Assembly (NCBI GenBank): GCA_030737835.1
Contig: JAUJYN010000085.1
Location: forward strand, 114,082 to 178,081
Direction: 5' to 3'
Length of the DNA stretch: 64,000 bases
From: Acorus gramineus
Taxonomy: Eukaryota > Streptophyta > Magnoliopsida > Acorales > Acoraceae
This document shows, in pieces, positions 25,095 to 35,252 of the stretch. How positions within the stretch are numbered: the stretch's first letter is position 1; every line of letters starts with the position of its first letter. The position numbers were made by a program, and so were the translations under genes. The notes below the pieces were generated by a model. The model made no database searches. It was not told where the DNA came from and saw only the letters and a list, made by a program, of their open reading frames with translations.

Positions 25095-25968
25095 TATTAT
25101 TGATCTGATTTGGTCCATATGTATAGTAATCATTAGTGAAAAAAAAGGCAAAACTTGAATTCAACTACCAAGTATCATTGTTAAACATGTTAACTAATGA
25201 AAATACAGAAAAAAAAAAAACTCACAAAAGGACCAATAAAAAGATATATAATACTCTGTTACGAATGAATAAAAAAATCAACATCTCAATAAAGAATCAA
25301 TGATACACAAATGTATATACAAAGTCATCCCCATCAATATAATCACATCTTCATCATCTGAACCTTCTTCTCCATTGCCCAAATCCAAAATGAAAAGGGG
25401 CCCAAATCATAAATACAAAAAAGCACCAATAAGCCTTTCATCAAAAATTAAAAAAAAAACAAAACCCTAGATCTAAGGTGGAGGATGTGCCTCGGCGGCC
25501 GCGGCGGTGGCGGCGGTGGTCGGATCCAAGGTTTGCGTCGGCAGCAGCGGCGGCGGTTGTTAGATCCGGACGGCCAAAGAGGTGGGGGATGAAGGGCTGT
25601 GAGACAGAGAGGAGAGGGGGTCGGGCTGTCGGGGAGCACGCGAGAGAAGGTCAGGAGAGTTGGCGACAGCGGTCTGATCCGGGGTGTACATCTATGGCAG
25701 CGGCGGAGGATATCGGAGGCGGTCTGATTGCATTGGGTATTTTTTTTTTTTTTTTTTTTTTTTTTTGAGAGAATGAGAGAGAAAAGTTGCTTTTTTGAGA
25801 TTTTATTGGGTGACCGGCTAACTAGGTCACTCAGTTTTTTTTTTTATATATATATTAAAGTGAACACTACCCATGACCATCCGATCTGATGAAAATAGAT
25901 CTGACGGTGTGTAGATAGTGTTTGCACTATAAGTTAGGTGTATGCTGTCCGCAGCATATCAGTTCTCT
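25095..25968 (-). repeat. MULE right terminal inverted repeat
   Basis: Reverse complement of 21151-21997 with small indels. The main differences are homopolymer lengths (a longer T run at about 25740-25766) and a 9-bp insertion at about 25490-25510 in the GGCGGC tract. Confidence 0.88.
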
Positions 25969-26082
25969 ATATATATATATTATAATTAAACAATGACTTC
26001 ATTCTCTCACAGATAACAAAGCGCCACAAACACAGAACAGCACAACTTTATTTTATGTATTAAATATAATGTTGTGAGACAC

Positions 26083-26283
26083 CTGCTCATTTATTCCTAT
26101 GCCATTTCGCACTATGCGGAGTGAACCGTCATTGAAAGCTCCTGAGCAGGTCACTATTTGACTCTGACCTTGCTTCTCAAGGTTAACAACACAAAAGTCC
26201 ACGATTGGACCAAGATTGACATAACTCTGCAAAACTCTTACATGTGAACCATTGGCATCAGGCTGAAGACTTAGTTTTACAAG
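26083..26283 (-). CDS. DDB1: DDB1-like exon, end of the first part of BPA
   Basis: A 201-nt, phase-0 exon encoding 67 residues: [18 protein letters not shown], then [33 protein letters not shown] and INEQ. It matches canonical DDB1 block by block. Acceptor TGCAG, donor GTGTCT. In complete genes the next exons begin with the sequence entering the BPB propeller; here the MULE starts about 115 bp downstream and those exons are not seen. Confidence 0.93.
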
Positions 26284-27672
26284 CTGCATCAAATGAAAAA
26301 AAAAACACATTAGGCTGAAGATTTTTTCTTCTAAGATAGAAGAAAAAAAAATTATTTCAGTCAAACTGATAGAAATACTGATAATAAAGACCCTAAATAA
26401 CAATTCCACATCATAATTGCTTATTTGATGAACAGATTTCAATAGCACATGAAAGGACCATTGCAACTCTTTAAAGCCATAGTATTCTGGTACTCCAATA
26501 TACTCACCGTGGTTTAATATACAAGGGAACATTAATATAGAATAAATGAGCATAAAGCAGAACATAGAAGAAACAGAGGAATCAAAACAACATAAAATTC
26601 TCTATGATTACTATAACAGAGAAAAGCAGGGTACCATAAAACAAAGAGAAAATAGCAAAAGATATTATCCAAAAGAGGTATCAAGACATAATAATAAATA
26701 CAGGTAAATCTTCAAAAAATAAAACAATACAAAACTGCAGATCAAATATTTATATTCAGACAACTCAATGGCTAGGTGATTGCTACCTGGAATAAATTAA
26801 CAAAAGAGTGAAAAAAAATTCACCTTTTCATCTTTTTTGTCCCAGAAAGGGAATTTTTTCCCCTCGTCTCCTTTTGTTCGGGGGCTTCCTATTATAAAGA
26901 TAGCACCTACCTTTTCTTTCAAAGATATAAGAGAAGAGTGATACACACACACACACATATCGAAGTCCAATAACATTTCTTGAGATGACACTAAAAATGA
27001 TGTTAAGTTCCTCCACCTCCTAGTCATAAAGGTTCCGTCAAAAGCTGGAGTACCAAACGATGAGGTTGTTGCAACATGTGAACGAGTCACAACTAGATCA
27101 CCATTGTTTCATTACATTCTAGTCTCTAACCACAATCATCCATCACTATGTTCTATCCATATCACAGATAAGCATAAAATAATTTAGATAGCACACACCC
27201 ATCCTAAAAATAATTTACATAGTGCACTCCCTTCCATTTTTCTTTATCTTCCTTCTTCGTGACCCCCTAGTGGAATTAACAAAAACCTGGGAAGCACTAT
27301 ATTCTTAAAAAAATTCTTATTCTGCTGGGGATATTACTCATATCACCACCCACTCTTCCATTGTAAGTTTGTAACTTTACGGTCTGGTGGCAGCAGCAGC
27401 AAAAACAACAAAACCTTTATATCAATATTATAAAACATCTGGTGGATACCACATATTCAAATAATAATAATTATAAAATTTTATCACTTATGTTTAATGT
27501 AGGGTGCCAAGATGGGGCAACATTGATCAGCATGCATATAAAACAAAAGTAGCACTTAAAAAAAAACTTTTTTCGAATTCTTTTGTAAGCATATGCTTAA
27601 AACATAAGAAAAGATTCATAAATAAATGTCAACACAAACAGAATCATTAGCGCATTCCTATCGCAGTATTAC
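26284..27672 (-). other. DDB1-like intron, unrecognised open frame inside
   Basis: No repeat or gene was recognised. A 97-codon minus-strand frame (26797-27090) has no resemblance to a family I know and its composition is like that of the intron. Confidence 0.45.
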
Positions 27673-27781
27673 CTGGGAATCTCCATATCTGGAACCAACA
27701 TAAATGAATGCATTATCAAGATAGGATATTGTCGATGCAGCAGAAGTCTCCCCCAGAAATTCAATTTGCAGTTCAGTTGCT
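27673..27781 (-). CDS. DDB1: DDB1-like exon, BPA propeller, GETSAASTISYLDN segment
   Basis: A 109-nt exon completing the split arginine codon and encoding ATELQIEFLGETSAASTIS, then YLDNAFIYVGSRYGDSQ. It matches the canonical LGETSIASTISYLDN and GSSYGDSQ region. Acceptor GTAG, donor GTAATA. Confidence 0.92.
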
Positions 27782-27961
27782 CTACACTTTCCAGATAAAA
27801 ATCAACGTTAAAAAGAAGGTTTCATTACACTGGTACAGGAGACATATTCCACAAGTGAGATAAATTATCTGTTTTTGTTCTTGACTAACTGCTAAATCCC
27901 CAGCATATACAGAAAGAGGGATACTGGTATAGCATGTACAAACCATAAAATGATTTATTAC

Positions 27962-28068
27962 CTTCCTTTCTCATGGGTGATAAGTAGTAAATGAAGAAAT
28001 CCAAAAATATCACCAAGCAAATAGCGGGAACCATCTGCATCAATTCTTTCATATGCTACAATAACTGT
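27962..28068 (-). CDS. DDB1: DDB1-like exon, BPA propeller, RIDADGSRYLLGD segment
   Basis: A 107-nt exon encoding TVIVAYERIDADGSRYLLGD and then FLHLLLITHEKG plus two bases. RIDADGSRYLLGD is a near-exact match to canonical DDB1 (RVDADGSRYLLGD), while the first residues TVIVAYE differ from the canonical SITKAYG. Acceptor TTCAG, donor GTAATA. Confidence 0.92.
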
Positions 28069-28179
28069 CTGAAAGAACAAAATAAATAGAAAAAACCTAA
28101 TTTTAGAAAATGATTAAAAAGGGGATATGTTGAATAATAAGAAATGATAAAATCAGTTCACAGTTGTCTAGAGAATTAC

Positions 28180-28395
28180 GCCATCTGGTGTGGTTGGGAT
28201 AGCTTTGAAAGAAGTGGCACTGCGATAGACAATGGTCTCTTCTCCAGTAATAATGACACCACCAAGAGGCATGGGAACTGGTATCAGCAGATTTGATCCG
28301 TTGGCAATATTCTTCTGCGACCATGGCCCCTCAATAAGGTCTTTTTCTTTCAGTGAAACCTCATATGTCTTGACATGACGTGCATCATTGTTGTC
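28180..28395 (-). CDS. DDB1: DDB1-like exon, BPA propeller, DNNDARHVKTYE segment
   Basis: A 216-nt exon encoding 72 residues that include DARHVKTYEVSLKEKD, EGPWSQKN, LLIPVPMPLGGVII and GEETIVYRSA, all recognisable DDB1 blocks. Acceptor TGCAG, donor GTAATT. At the 3' end it reads IPTTPDG where the canonical protein has IPIRP, so two extra codons lie at this junction; the original donor may have been lost and a nearby one used. The exon starts in phase 0, which does not fit the phase-2 end of exon 38067-38018. That is independent evidence that one exon is missing. Confidence 0.92.
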
Positions 28396-28628
28396 CTGCA
28401 GTATAGATAGTTAAACTATCTTAAAAATATCCAGTTATGCCAAAAGTTCCTGATATATGCATATATTGTTGACCAAGGTTTGTAACAAGCATTTTTAGGG
28501 ATATTAGAATGTTGAGGTGATACATATACATGACCCAGTATATTTGTTAAACAAATCCAAAAAGAATACATAATTATCGTTCATCATTGTTAGGTAAGCT
28601 ACTATTATTACAACTACTATGATATACA

Positions 28629-28720
28629 TGTAAAATAAATCATAATAGCACTTAGAATCTTGATTAACATGTTTGCGAATACTATAATCATATATTTCTA
28701 TCATGCGGAATCATTATAGT

Positions 28721-28753
<33 letters not shown>

Positions 28754-29388
28754 CACATATACAAACCTTTCTCCATGGTAAGTAGTCTTCTTTTGGTACA
28801 AGGACTTGAAGAAGAATAGAAGGATTCTTCACTCTCCTATCTCTCTATGGAGTGGACTTACTCTTGCTTGTGCAAACACAAGATGTTGTGAGACATGACA
28901 AATGGGTTGGGAGTCCACTCCCTTTTATAGATGGAGAGGGGGAACCCTCCCACACTCAAACATAAATTGGATTCTTAAAACCCATTGAAGAATCCAATGA
29001 ACCTACTAAATGTTTTGGGAATGTATCTAATAATGGGTGGGTGTTGGGAATACAAAGACATTGAATATTTTCCTCATTCCAATGATTATACATGTACACA
29101 ATTATTCCATACATTGTGTACCACTTTAAAGAGATGTATATACATTGTCTATCACTTAATGAAAATGTACATACATTATGTACCACTTAATGGGATACAC
29201 ACAATTACTCTTTATACATTGTGTATTATTCAAATGGATAGTCATGGGAATTGAACCACATAAAAACTTAATTAATTTATACTTAATTGATTTACTCTTC
29301 CAATGTACCCTTTTATGAACCAAATAATGAAATGGAACATTGATCATTACATGTCCATATTCATTTCTTAATGGGTCACATTCTTACA
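28629..29388 (-). repeat. Copia 3' LTR
   Basis: Near-identical to 34492-35247. Contains the TATAAAAG motif on the minus strand (28922-28929) and a TA/CA microsatellite near 28722-28764. Confidence 0.95.
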
Positions 29389-29399
29389 TTCTCCCACTT
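29389..29399 (-). promoter_or_regulatory. Copia polypurine tract
   Basis: AAGTGGGAGAA on the minus strand directly abuts the 3' LTR, the expected place and composition for the plus-strand primer. Confidence 0.8.
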
Positions 29400-29729
29400 G
29401 ACCCATTAATCACCCAGTTTCATCATAATATCATAATTAAGCAAAATTGCTAATGTGAGTCATGGCGGTTGTACTTTAATAAACAAGTAGTCCCTTCCAT
29501 GTACTACAACATTATAATTTTACTTAACTTGATCATAAGTTTGATATCAAATAGGTTAGATTACATAACCTATTATAATGGTTCCACATAAGTGTCTTGT
29601 CAGGACATTTTCCTATTATCATTCATTCATTACAATTCATGTGTACACATTATGAAAAATAGGAAATAACAGAAGCACATTAAACTTGAGATCTCATTAG
29701 TGTCAATCATACAATAAGTTCATAATACA

Positions 29730-30629
29730 TTATGGATAGCGGTGAAGACCCATTCTTTCAACATGTTCCTTAAAAACCTTTGGCCCTAAACCTTTGGTTA
29801 ATGGATCCGCTATCATAAGCTTGGTACTTATATTTTCTATTGACACTCTTTGCTTCTGTACTTCATCTTTGACCGATAAGTACTTTAATTCCATGTGTTT
29901 GACACCATTGGAGTACTTGTCGTTCTTAGAGAAGAAGACTGCTGCAGTATTATCACAAAAAATTCTCAACGGCTTGGCAATAGTGTCGACAATCCCAAGT
30001 CCCGAGATAAAATTTCGCAGCCATAACGCATGATTCGTAGCCTCGAAACATGCAATGAACTCGGCCTCCATAGTGTGTGCAGCGATACTTCCTTGTTTTG
30101 CACTTTTCCATGATATAGCCCCTCCACTAAGCAGAAAGACATAGCCAGAGGTAGATTTTCTGCTATCGGGGCATCCAGCATGATCCGAGTCTGTGTATCC
30201 AATCACTTCCAAGTGATCAGATCTTCTAAATGTGAGCATATAATCTTTCGTTCCTTGCAAATATCTCATAACCTTCTTTGCGGCCTTCCAATGAGCCATT
30301 CCTGGATTGCTCTGGTATCTACCGAGCATGCTGACTGCAAAACTGATATCTGGCCTCGTACATGTTTGCGCATACATTAAACTCCCAACGGCTGATGCAT
30401 AAGGAATGACCTCCATTTGTTTTCGTTCCCAATCATTTTGAGGACATTGCATAAGACTGAATTTATCACCCTTTTGTACTGGGGCGTCTGAAGACGAACA
30501 ATTCTGCATTCCAAACCTTTCAAGAACTCTTTCAATATAGCTTTTCTGAGACAATCCCAATATCTTTTGTGCTCGGTCTCGAATGATTTCGATTCCAATC
30601 ACAAAATTTGCCTCTCCCATATCTTTCAT
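29730..30629 (-). pseudogene. Copia reverse transcriptase end and RNase H
   Basis: A 299-codon frame that continues the polymerase after the frameshift at about 30630-30660. It starts MKDMGEANFVIGIEI, a standard Copia reverse transcriptase block, and continues with VGSLMYAQTCTRPDI. RNase H follows with YTDSDHAGCPDSRKSTSGY, then TMEAEFIACFEA. It ends at 29730 just before the untranslated stretch leading to the 3' LTR. Confidence 0.92.
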
Positions 30630-33493
30630 TTCAAAGTTCTTTGTGAGAATTGTTTTGTTTCGTACAACAGGCCTAAATTGCTACTTGCAAGTAAGATGTC
30701 ATCTACATATAGGATAAGAAAAATAAACTTGCTTCCACAAACCTTCAAGTAAATACACCGATCAACGGTATTTTCCTTAAAACCGAAGGAAACAATGGTA
30801 TCATTAAACTTAAGATACCATTGTCGTGAAGCTTGTTTAAGTCCATAGATTGACTTCTTCAACTTGCACACAAGATGTTCCTTTCCCTTTTCTGAGAAGC
30901 CTTCAGGCTGCTCCATATAAACATCTTCCTCTAAACTCCCATTCAAGAATGCAGTTTTTACATCCATTTGGTGAAGCTCTAAATCAAAATGAGCCACCAA
31001 TGCCATTATAATTCTGAGAGAGTCCTTCTTGGATACAGGAGAGAAGGTCTCTTTATAGTCAATGCCTTCTTTCTGAGTAAAGCCTTTAGCTACAAGTCTA
31101 GCTTTGAATCGTTCAATATTGCCTTTAGAGTCTCGTTTGGTCTTGAAGACCCATTTGCAACCAACTCTCTTTGCTTGTTCAGGCAATTCAACGAGATCCC
31201 AGACTTTATTTTGAGCCATAGACTTTAACTCTTCTTTCATAGCATCTATCCATTTGTCAGAATTATCTACTTTTATGGCATCTGCATATGAAATTGGATC
31301 TGCCTTCATTCCTATGTCAAATTCAGACTCTTGTAGATACACCACGTAATCATCTGAAATAGCAGATCTCTTTTCCCTTTGAGATCTTCGTAATGCTACT
31401 CCTTGTGATGTTTCTAGAGTTGAATTACTATTAGTGATTTCATTATTGAGTGGTTGATCATTTATTTGCATCTCATTATTGTTTGAACGATTATCAATAA
31501 TAGGTGCAAGGTTCGGTTCAGAAGTTATGGGCAAGGGAACTTGCACCCTTACTTCTTCAACGACCACTTTTCGTGGTTGATCACTTCCACTATTCTCACC
31601 ATTTTCTAGGAATTTTACATTTCCAGTTTCTATTATTCTCGTGCTATGGTTAGGACAGTAAAATCTATACCCTTTTGATTTTTCTGGATACCCTATAAAA
31701 TATCCACTTATTGTTCTAGGGTCCAACTTTCTTTCTTGTGGATTGTAAATTCTAGCCTCTGCTGGACAACCCCAAACATGTAGGTGTCGTAAACTCGGTT
31801 TCCTACCAGTCCAAAGCTCAAAAGGAGTTTTTGGGACTGACTTACTAGGAACTCGATTCAATATATAAACAGCAGTCTTAAGGGCCTCAGTCCACAGAAA
31901 TTCAGGCAAGATAGAATTACTTATCATACTCCTCACCATATCCATTAATGTACGATTGCGCCTCTCAGCTACACCATTCTGTTGAGGAGTGCCGGGCATC
32001 GTATATTGTGCACGAATTCCATACTGTGCTAGGAGTTTAGCAAATGGACCGGGGTGTTGTCCTGTTTCATCATATCTCCCATAATACTCACCACCTCTAT
32101 CAGAACGAATGACTTTAATCTTTTTGTCTAATTGCCGTTCAACCTCAGTAATATATACCTCAAGGGTATCCACAGCCTGAGATTTATCATTAAGCAAATA
32201 GATATATCCAAATCTAGAAAAGTCATCAATAAAGGTAATAAAGTACTTTTCACCACTGAAACAGGGAGAAGAAAAAGGTCCACATATATCAGTGTGAACA
32301 ATCTCAAGAAGCTCATTAGCTCTTGTGGCACCTTTCTTAGTGTGTTTGGTCTGTTTACCTTTAATACAGTCCACACACACTATAAAATCAGTAAAATCTA
32401 AGGTTGGAAGAACCTTATCTTTTACCAATCTTTCCATTCTTTCTCTGGAGATATGTCCCAGTCGTTTATGCCACAAGAAGGAAGAATTTTCATTTATCAT
32501 GTTTCTTTTAATTCCAATATTTCTATCAAGATGCAAGGTCATTAAGGCTTCAGAAAAAGAAGAATGAAGGTTCAATTTATATAAGCCATCACATAAAGTT
32601 CCACAACCCATAAAAATATTATTCTTGAACAAGTTAAAGGATTTATTTGCAAAATAAAAGGAATAACCATCAAGGTCTAGTTTAGGAAGAGAAACAAGGT
32701 TTCTTGAAACAGAAGGAACATAAACAGTATTTTGCAAATCTAAATAAAAACCACTATCCAAAGACAAACGATAGGTTCCAATGGCCAAGACTTCAACTTT
32801 CATGCGGTTCGCTACTAAGATGTATCTTTCATTTGGATTTGGGCTCCGGGTTGTAAGGAATCCCTGCATTGAATTGGAAACATGAATAGAGGCACCTGAG
32901 TCAATCCACCATGTATTCGAAGGTACTTCAGCAAGATATGATTCGAAACATACATAAGCAAAGTGCTTACCTTTCTTTTCGAACCATGCCCTACGCTTCG
33001 AACAGTCCTTCTGTATGTGTCCATTCTTTTTACAGAAAAAACACTTTGGACCCTTATCAGTCTTCACATGAACCTGAGGAGCATCAGCAGGACCATGGAC
33101 CTTTGGTGGGGCTTGACCTTTGCCCTTTCCTTGCTTTCTTCCCTTTTTAATATCTTTATGAGCAACGAAATGAACTGAATGAATCCCTCTTTGCTTAAGT
33201 CTGGCCTCCTCTTGAATGGCCATACTTGTTAACTCATTGGCATTCCATTTGTCTTTATTCGTATTATACGAGATTTGGAATGCCTCATACTGAGGTGGAA
33301 GTGAGTTCAAAATGAACTGCACTAAGAAGGATTCATCCACATTCATTCCCAATGTCTTGAGTTTTGCAGCGATATTAGTCATTTCTAAGATATGTTGTTG
33401 CATACCTCGCACCCCATCATATTTCATAGTTGTCAGTTGTGCCATAAGTGTCCCCGCTAATGATTTATCAGCAGCTTTGAAACGATCTTCCAC
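30626..33493 (-). pseudogene. Copia gag C-terminus, protease, integrase and reverse transcriptase
   Basis: A 955-codon frame. Order: gag C-terminal half, CCHC zinc knuckle (CFFCKKNGHIQKDC, residues 151-164), aspartic protease with DSGAS (198-202), pre-integrase HKRLGHIS (342-349), integrase with HTDICGPF (Asp402) and RSDRGGEYYG (Asp465) and VAERRNR. Reverse transcriptase follows with WVFKTKRDSKG, FLNGSLEEDVYMEQP and the catalytic YVDDILLA near residue 938. Soon after YVDD the frame shifts and stops at 30626. All catalytic motifs visible are intact. Confidence 0.93.
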
Positions 33494-33831
33494 ATTTTCA
33501 GGTAGGTCTGTGCATCATCAGCTTTCGGAAGTGATGACTTGATGTTATTTGCAATAGTCATGCGCATAAACATTAGACTAAGTCTGTTGGATCGCTCCCA
33601 CTGCTTAAATATATTTTTGTCATCCTCACTGCTAGCCTCAGTGAGTTCAGTGGGCTTTTCAGTTTGGAGAGCCAAATCTAGATCCAGAACACCAAGGGTG
33701 AACTGTATCTGCTCATTCCAATCTGAAAAGTTCGATCCATCGAGAACGGGAACAGACGAAGCATGCGCATGAAGAGAAGGAGTAACAGGTACTGAAATAA
33801 GATTAAAATACTCACCAATTAGTTTGCACAA
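33457..33831 (-). pseudogene. Copia gag N-terminal part, frameshifted from the rest
   Basis: A 124-codon frame with the Copia gag N-terminal block: VPVLDGSNFSDWNEQIQF, then FKQWERSNRLSLMFM. The first codons are unlikely to be the true start; an ATG may lie further in, and a GTGAGT...TTTCAG pair upstream could be a leader intron. The frame ends in an overlap with the next open frame at about 33490, so a 1-nt shift separates the two halves of gag. Gag would form the particle that packages the element's RNA. Confidence 0.85.
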
Positions 33832-34476
33832 TTATAATTATGAACAAATAGTATCATCATGATCTCTTCCTTTGGGCCGAGTCATGACATACAAAGCGTT
33901 TCATTTTTTTTTTTTTGTTTCACATAATGAATAAGACTAATTGATGACATTATCCATAATCTGATAGACTTTTGACCTTTGGGCAACAAAAATAAAATCT
34001 GATTATGGGTGCATAAAAATTGTCTTATTCCAATTTCTAATTATTTAGTTATAGATCCACCTTTGGGTCAATCTACAACTTCCTAAATAGAAATTGTTAA
34101 TCTATCTTCATATAATATATGTTTATAAAATTTTATGGTTGGGCCACTTTGGTGACTACCAAACTATTCCATTTTATAAACATATAATCATAAATAATAA
34201 AATATAATATGATAGATCTAACATAAATACTTTCTCAATGATAAAAGCATAAGGCAAGAAAGTCACGACCTATATATTCAAATTTAAATATATCCACTTT
34301 TACTTCAAAATTCCATAGTTATTTTTTCATTTATACAATTTATCAATAATGTACAATAAACAATATGGATAGTCACTAACATTATGTGGATGGAAAAACT
34401 TATCAAATATGGAGAAAGACATGCTTAAACTTTCAAAAACAATCTTATAATCCGAAAAACATGAAAATCACAACCA

Positions 34477-34489
34477 CGCTCTGATACCA
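34477..34489 (-). promoter_or_regulatory. Copia primer-binding site (initiator tRNA-Met)
   Basis: TGGTATCAGAGCG on the minus strand lies two bases inside the 5' LTR. It is complementary to the 3' end of initiator tRNA-Met, the usual Copia primer for minus-strand DNA synthesis. Confidence 0.88.
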
Positions 34490-34491
34490 CA

Positions 34492-35247
34492 TGTAAAATA
34501 AATCATAATAGCACTTAGAATCTTGATTAACATGTTTGCGAATACTATAATCATATATTTCTATCATGCGGAATCATTATAGTATATATATACATATATA
34601 TATATACACATACACATATACAAACCTTTCTCCATGGTAAGTAGTCTTCTTTTGGTACAAGGACTTGAAGAAGAATAGAAGGATTCTTCACTCTCCTATC
34701 TCTCTATGGAGTGGACTTACTCTTGCTTGTGCAAACACAAGATGTTGTGAGACATGACAAATGGGTTGGGAGTCCACTCCCTTTTATAGATGGAGAGGGG
34801 GAACCCTCCCACACTCAAACATAAATTGGATTCTTAAAACCCATTGAAGAATCCAATGAACCTACTAAATGTTTTGGGAATGTATCCAATAATGGGTGGG
34901 TGTTGGGAATACAAAGACATTGAATATTTTCCTCATTCCAATGGCTATACATGTACACAATTATTCCATACATTGTGTACCACTTTAAAGAGATGTATAT
35001 ACATTGTCTATCACTTAATGAAAATGTACATACATTATGTACCACTTAATGGGATACACACAATTACTCTTTATACATTGTGTATTATTCAAATGGATAG
35101 TCATGGGAATTGAACCACATAAAAACTTAATTAATTTATACTTAATTGATTTGCTCTTCCAATGTACCCTTTTATGAACCAAATAATGAAATGGAACATT
35201 GATCATTACATGTCCATATTCATTTCTTAATGGGTCATATTCTTACA
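34492..35247 (-). repeat. Copia 5' LTR
   Basis: Starts TGTAAGAATATGACCC on the minus strand and ends ATTTTACA. Differences from the other LTR include C/T changes at 34873 and 35238 and the AT microsatellite length. Confidence 0.95.
34781..34788 (-). promoter_or_regulatory. TATA box of the Copia 5' LTR
   Basis: TATAAAAG on the minus strand inside the 5' LTR, followed by GGAGTGGAC. It is in a suitable place to drive the element's transcript. Position and sequence only; no start site is known. Confidence 0.6.
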
Positions 35248-35252
35248 ATACA

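Larger units (their letters stand above)
21151..25968 (-). mobile_element. Mutator-like element (MULE) with long terminal inverted repeats, 4.8 kb
   Basis: The ends are AGAGAACTGATATGCTGC and its inverse. The inverted repeats run from 21151 to about 21997 on the left and from about 25095 to 25968 on the right, roughly 850-875 bp each and closely similar. ATATATATAT flanks both ends (21141-21150 and 25969-25978), compatible with the 9-10 bp duplication of Mutator-type elements, although the target is an AT microsatellite so the duplication cannot be proven. A FAR1/MURA-type transposase lies inside on the minus strand. The element sits in the DDB1-like gene where the missing BPB exons would be. 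Confidence 0.88.
28629..35247 (-). mobile_element. Complete Ty1/Copia LTR retrotransposon, 6.6 kb
   Basis: Bounded by the 5-bp target duplication ATACA (28624-28628 and 35248-35252). Two LTRs, about 760 and 756 bp, start TGTAA and end TTACA. On the minus strand the order is 5' LTR, primer-binding site complementary to initiator tRNA-Met, gag, protease, integrase, reverse transcriptase/RNase H, polypurine tract, 3' LTR. Integrase before reverse transcriptase defines Copia. By eye the LTRs differ by about five substitutions plus a microsatellite length change, so the insertion is recent. The coding region nevertheless carries two frameshifts. It sits in a DDB1-like intron, on the same strand as the gene. 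Confidence 0.95.

Noticed and set aside
28956-29347. Frames of 63-89 codons, repeated at 34815-35206
   Set aside because: They lie in the Copia LTRs, which are non-coding, and repeat because the LTRs repeat.
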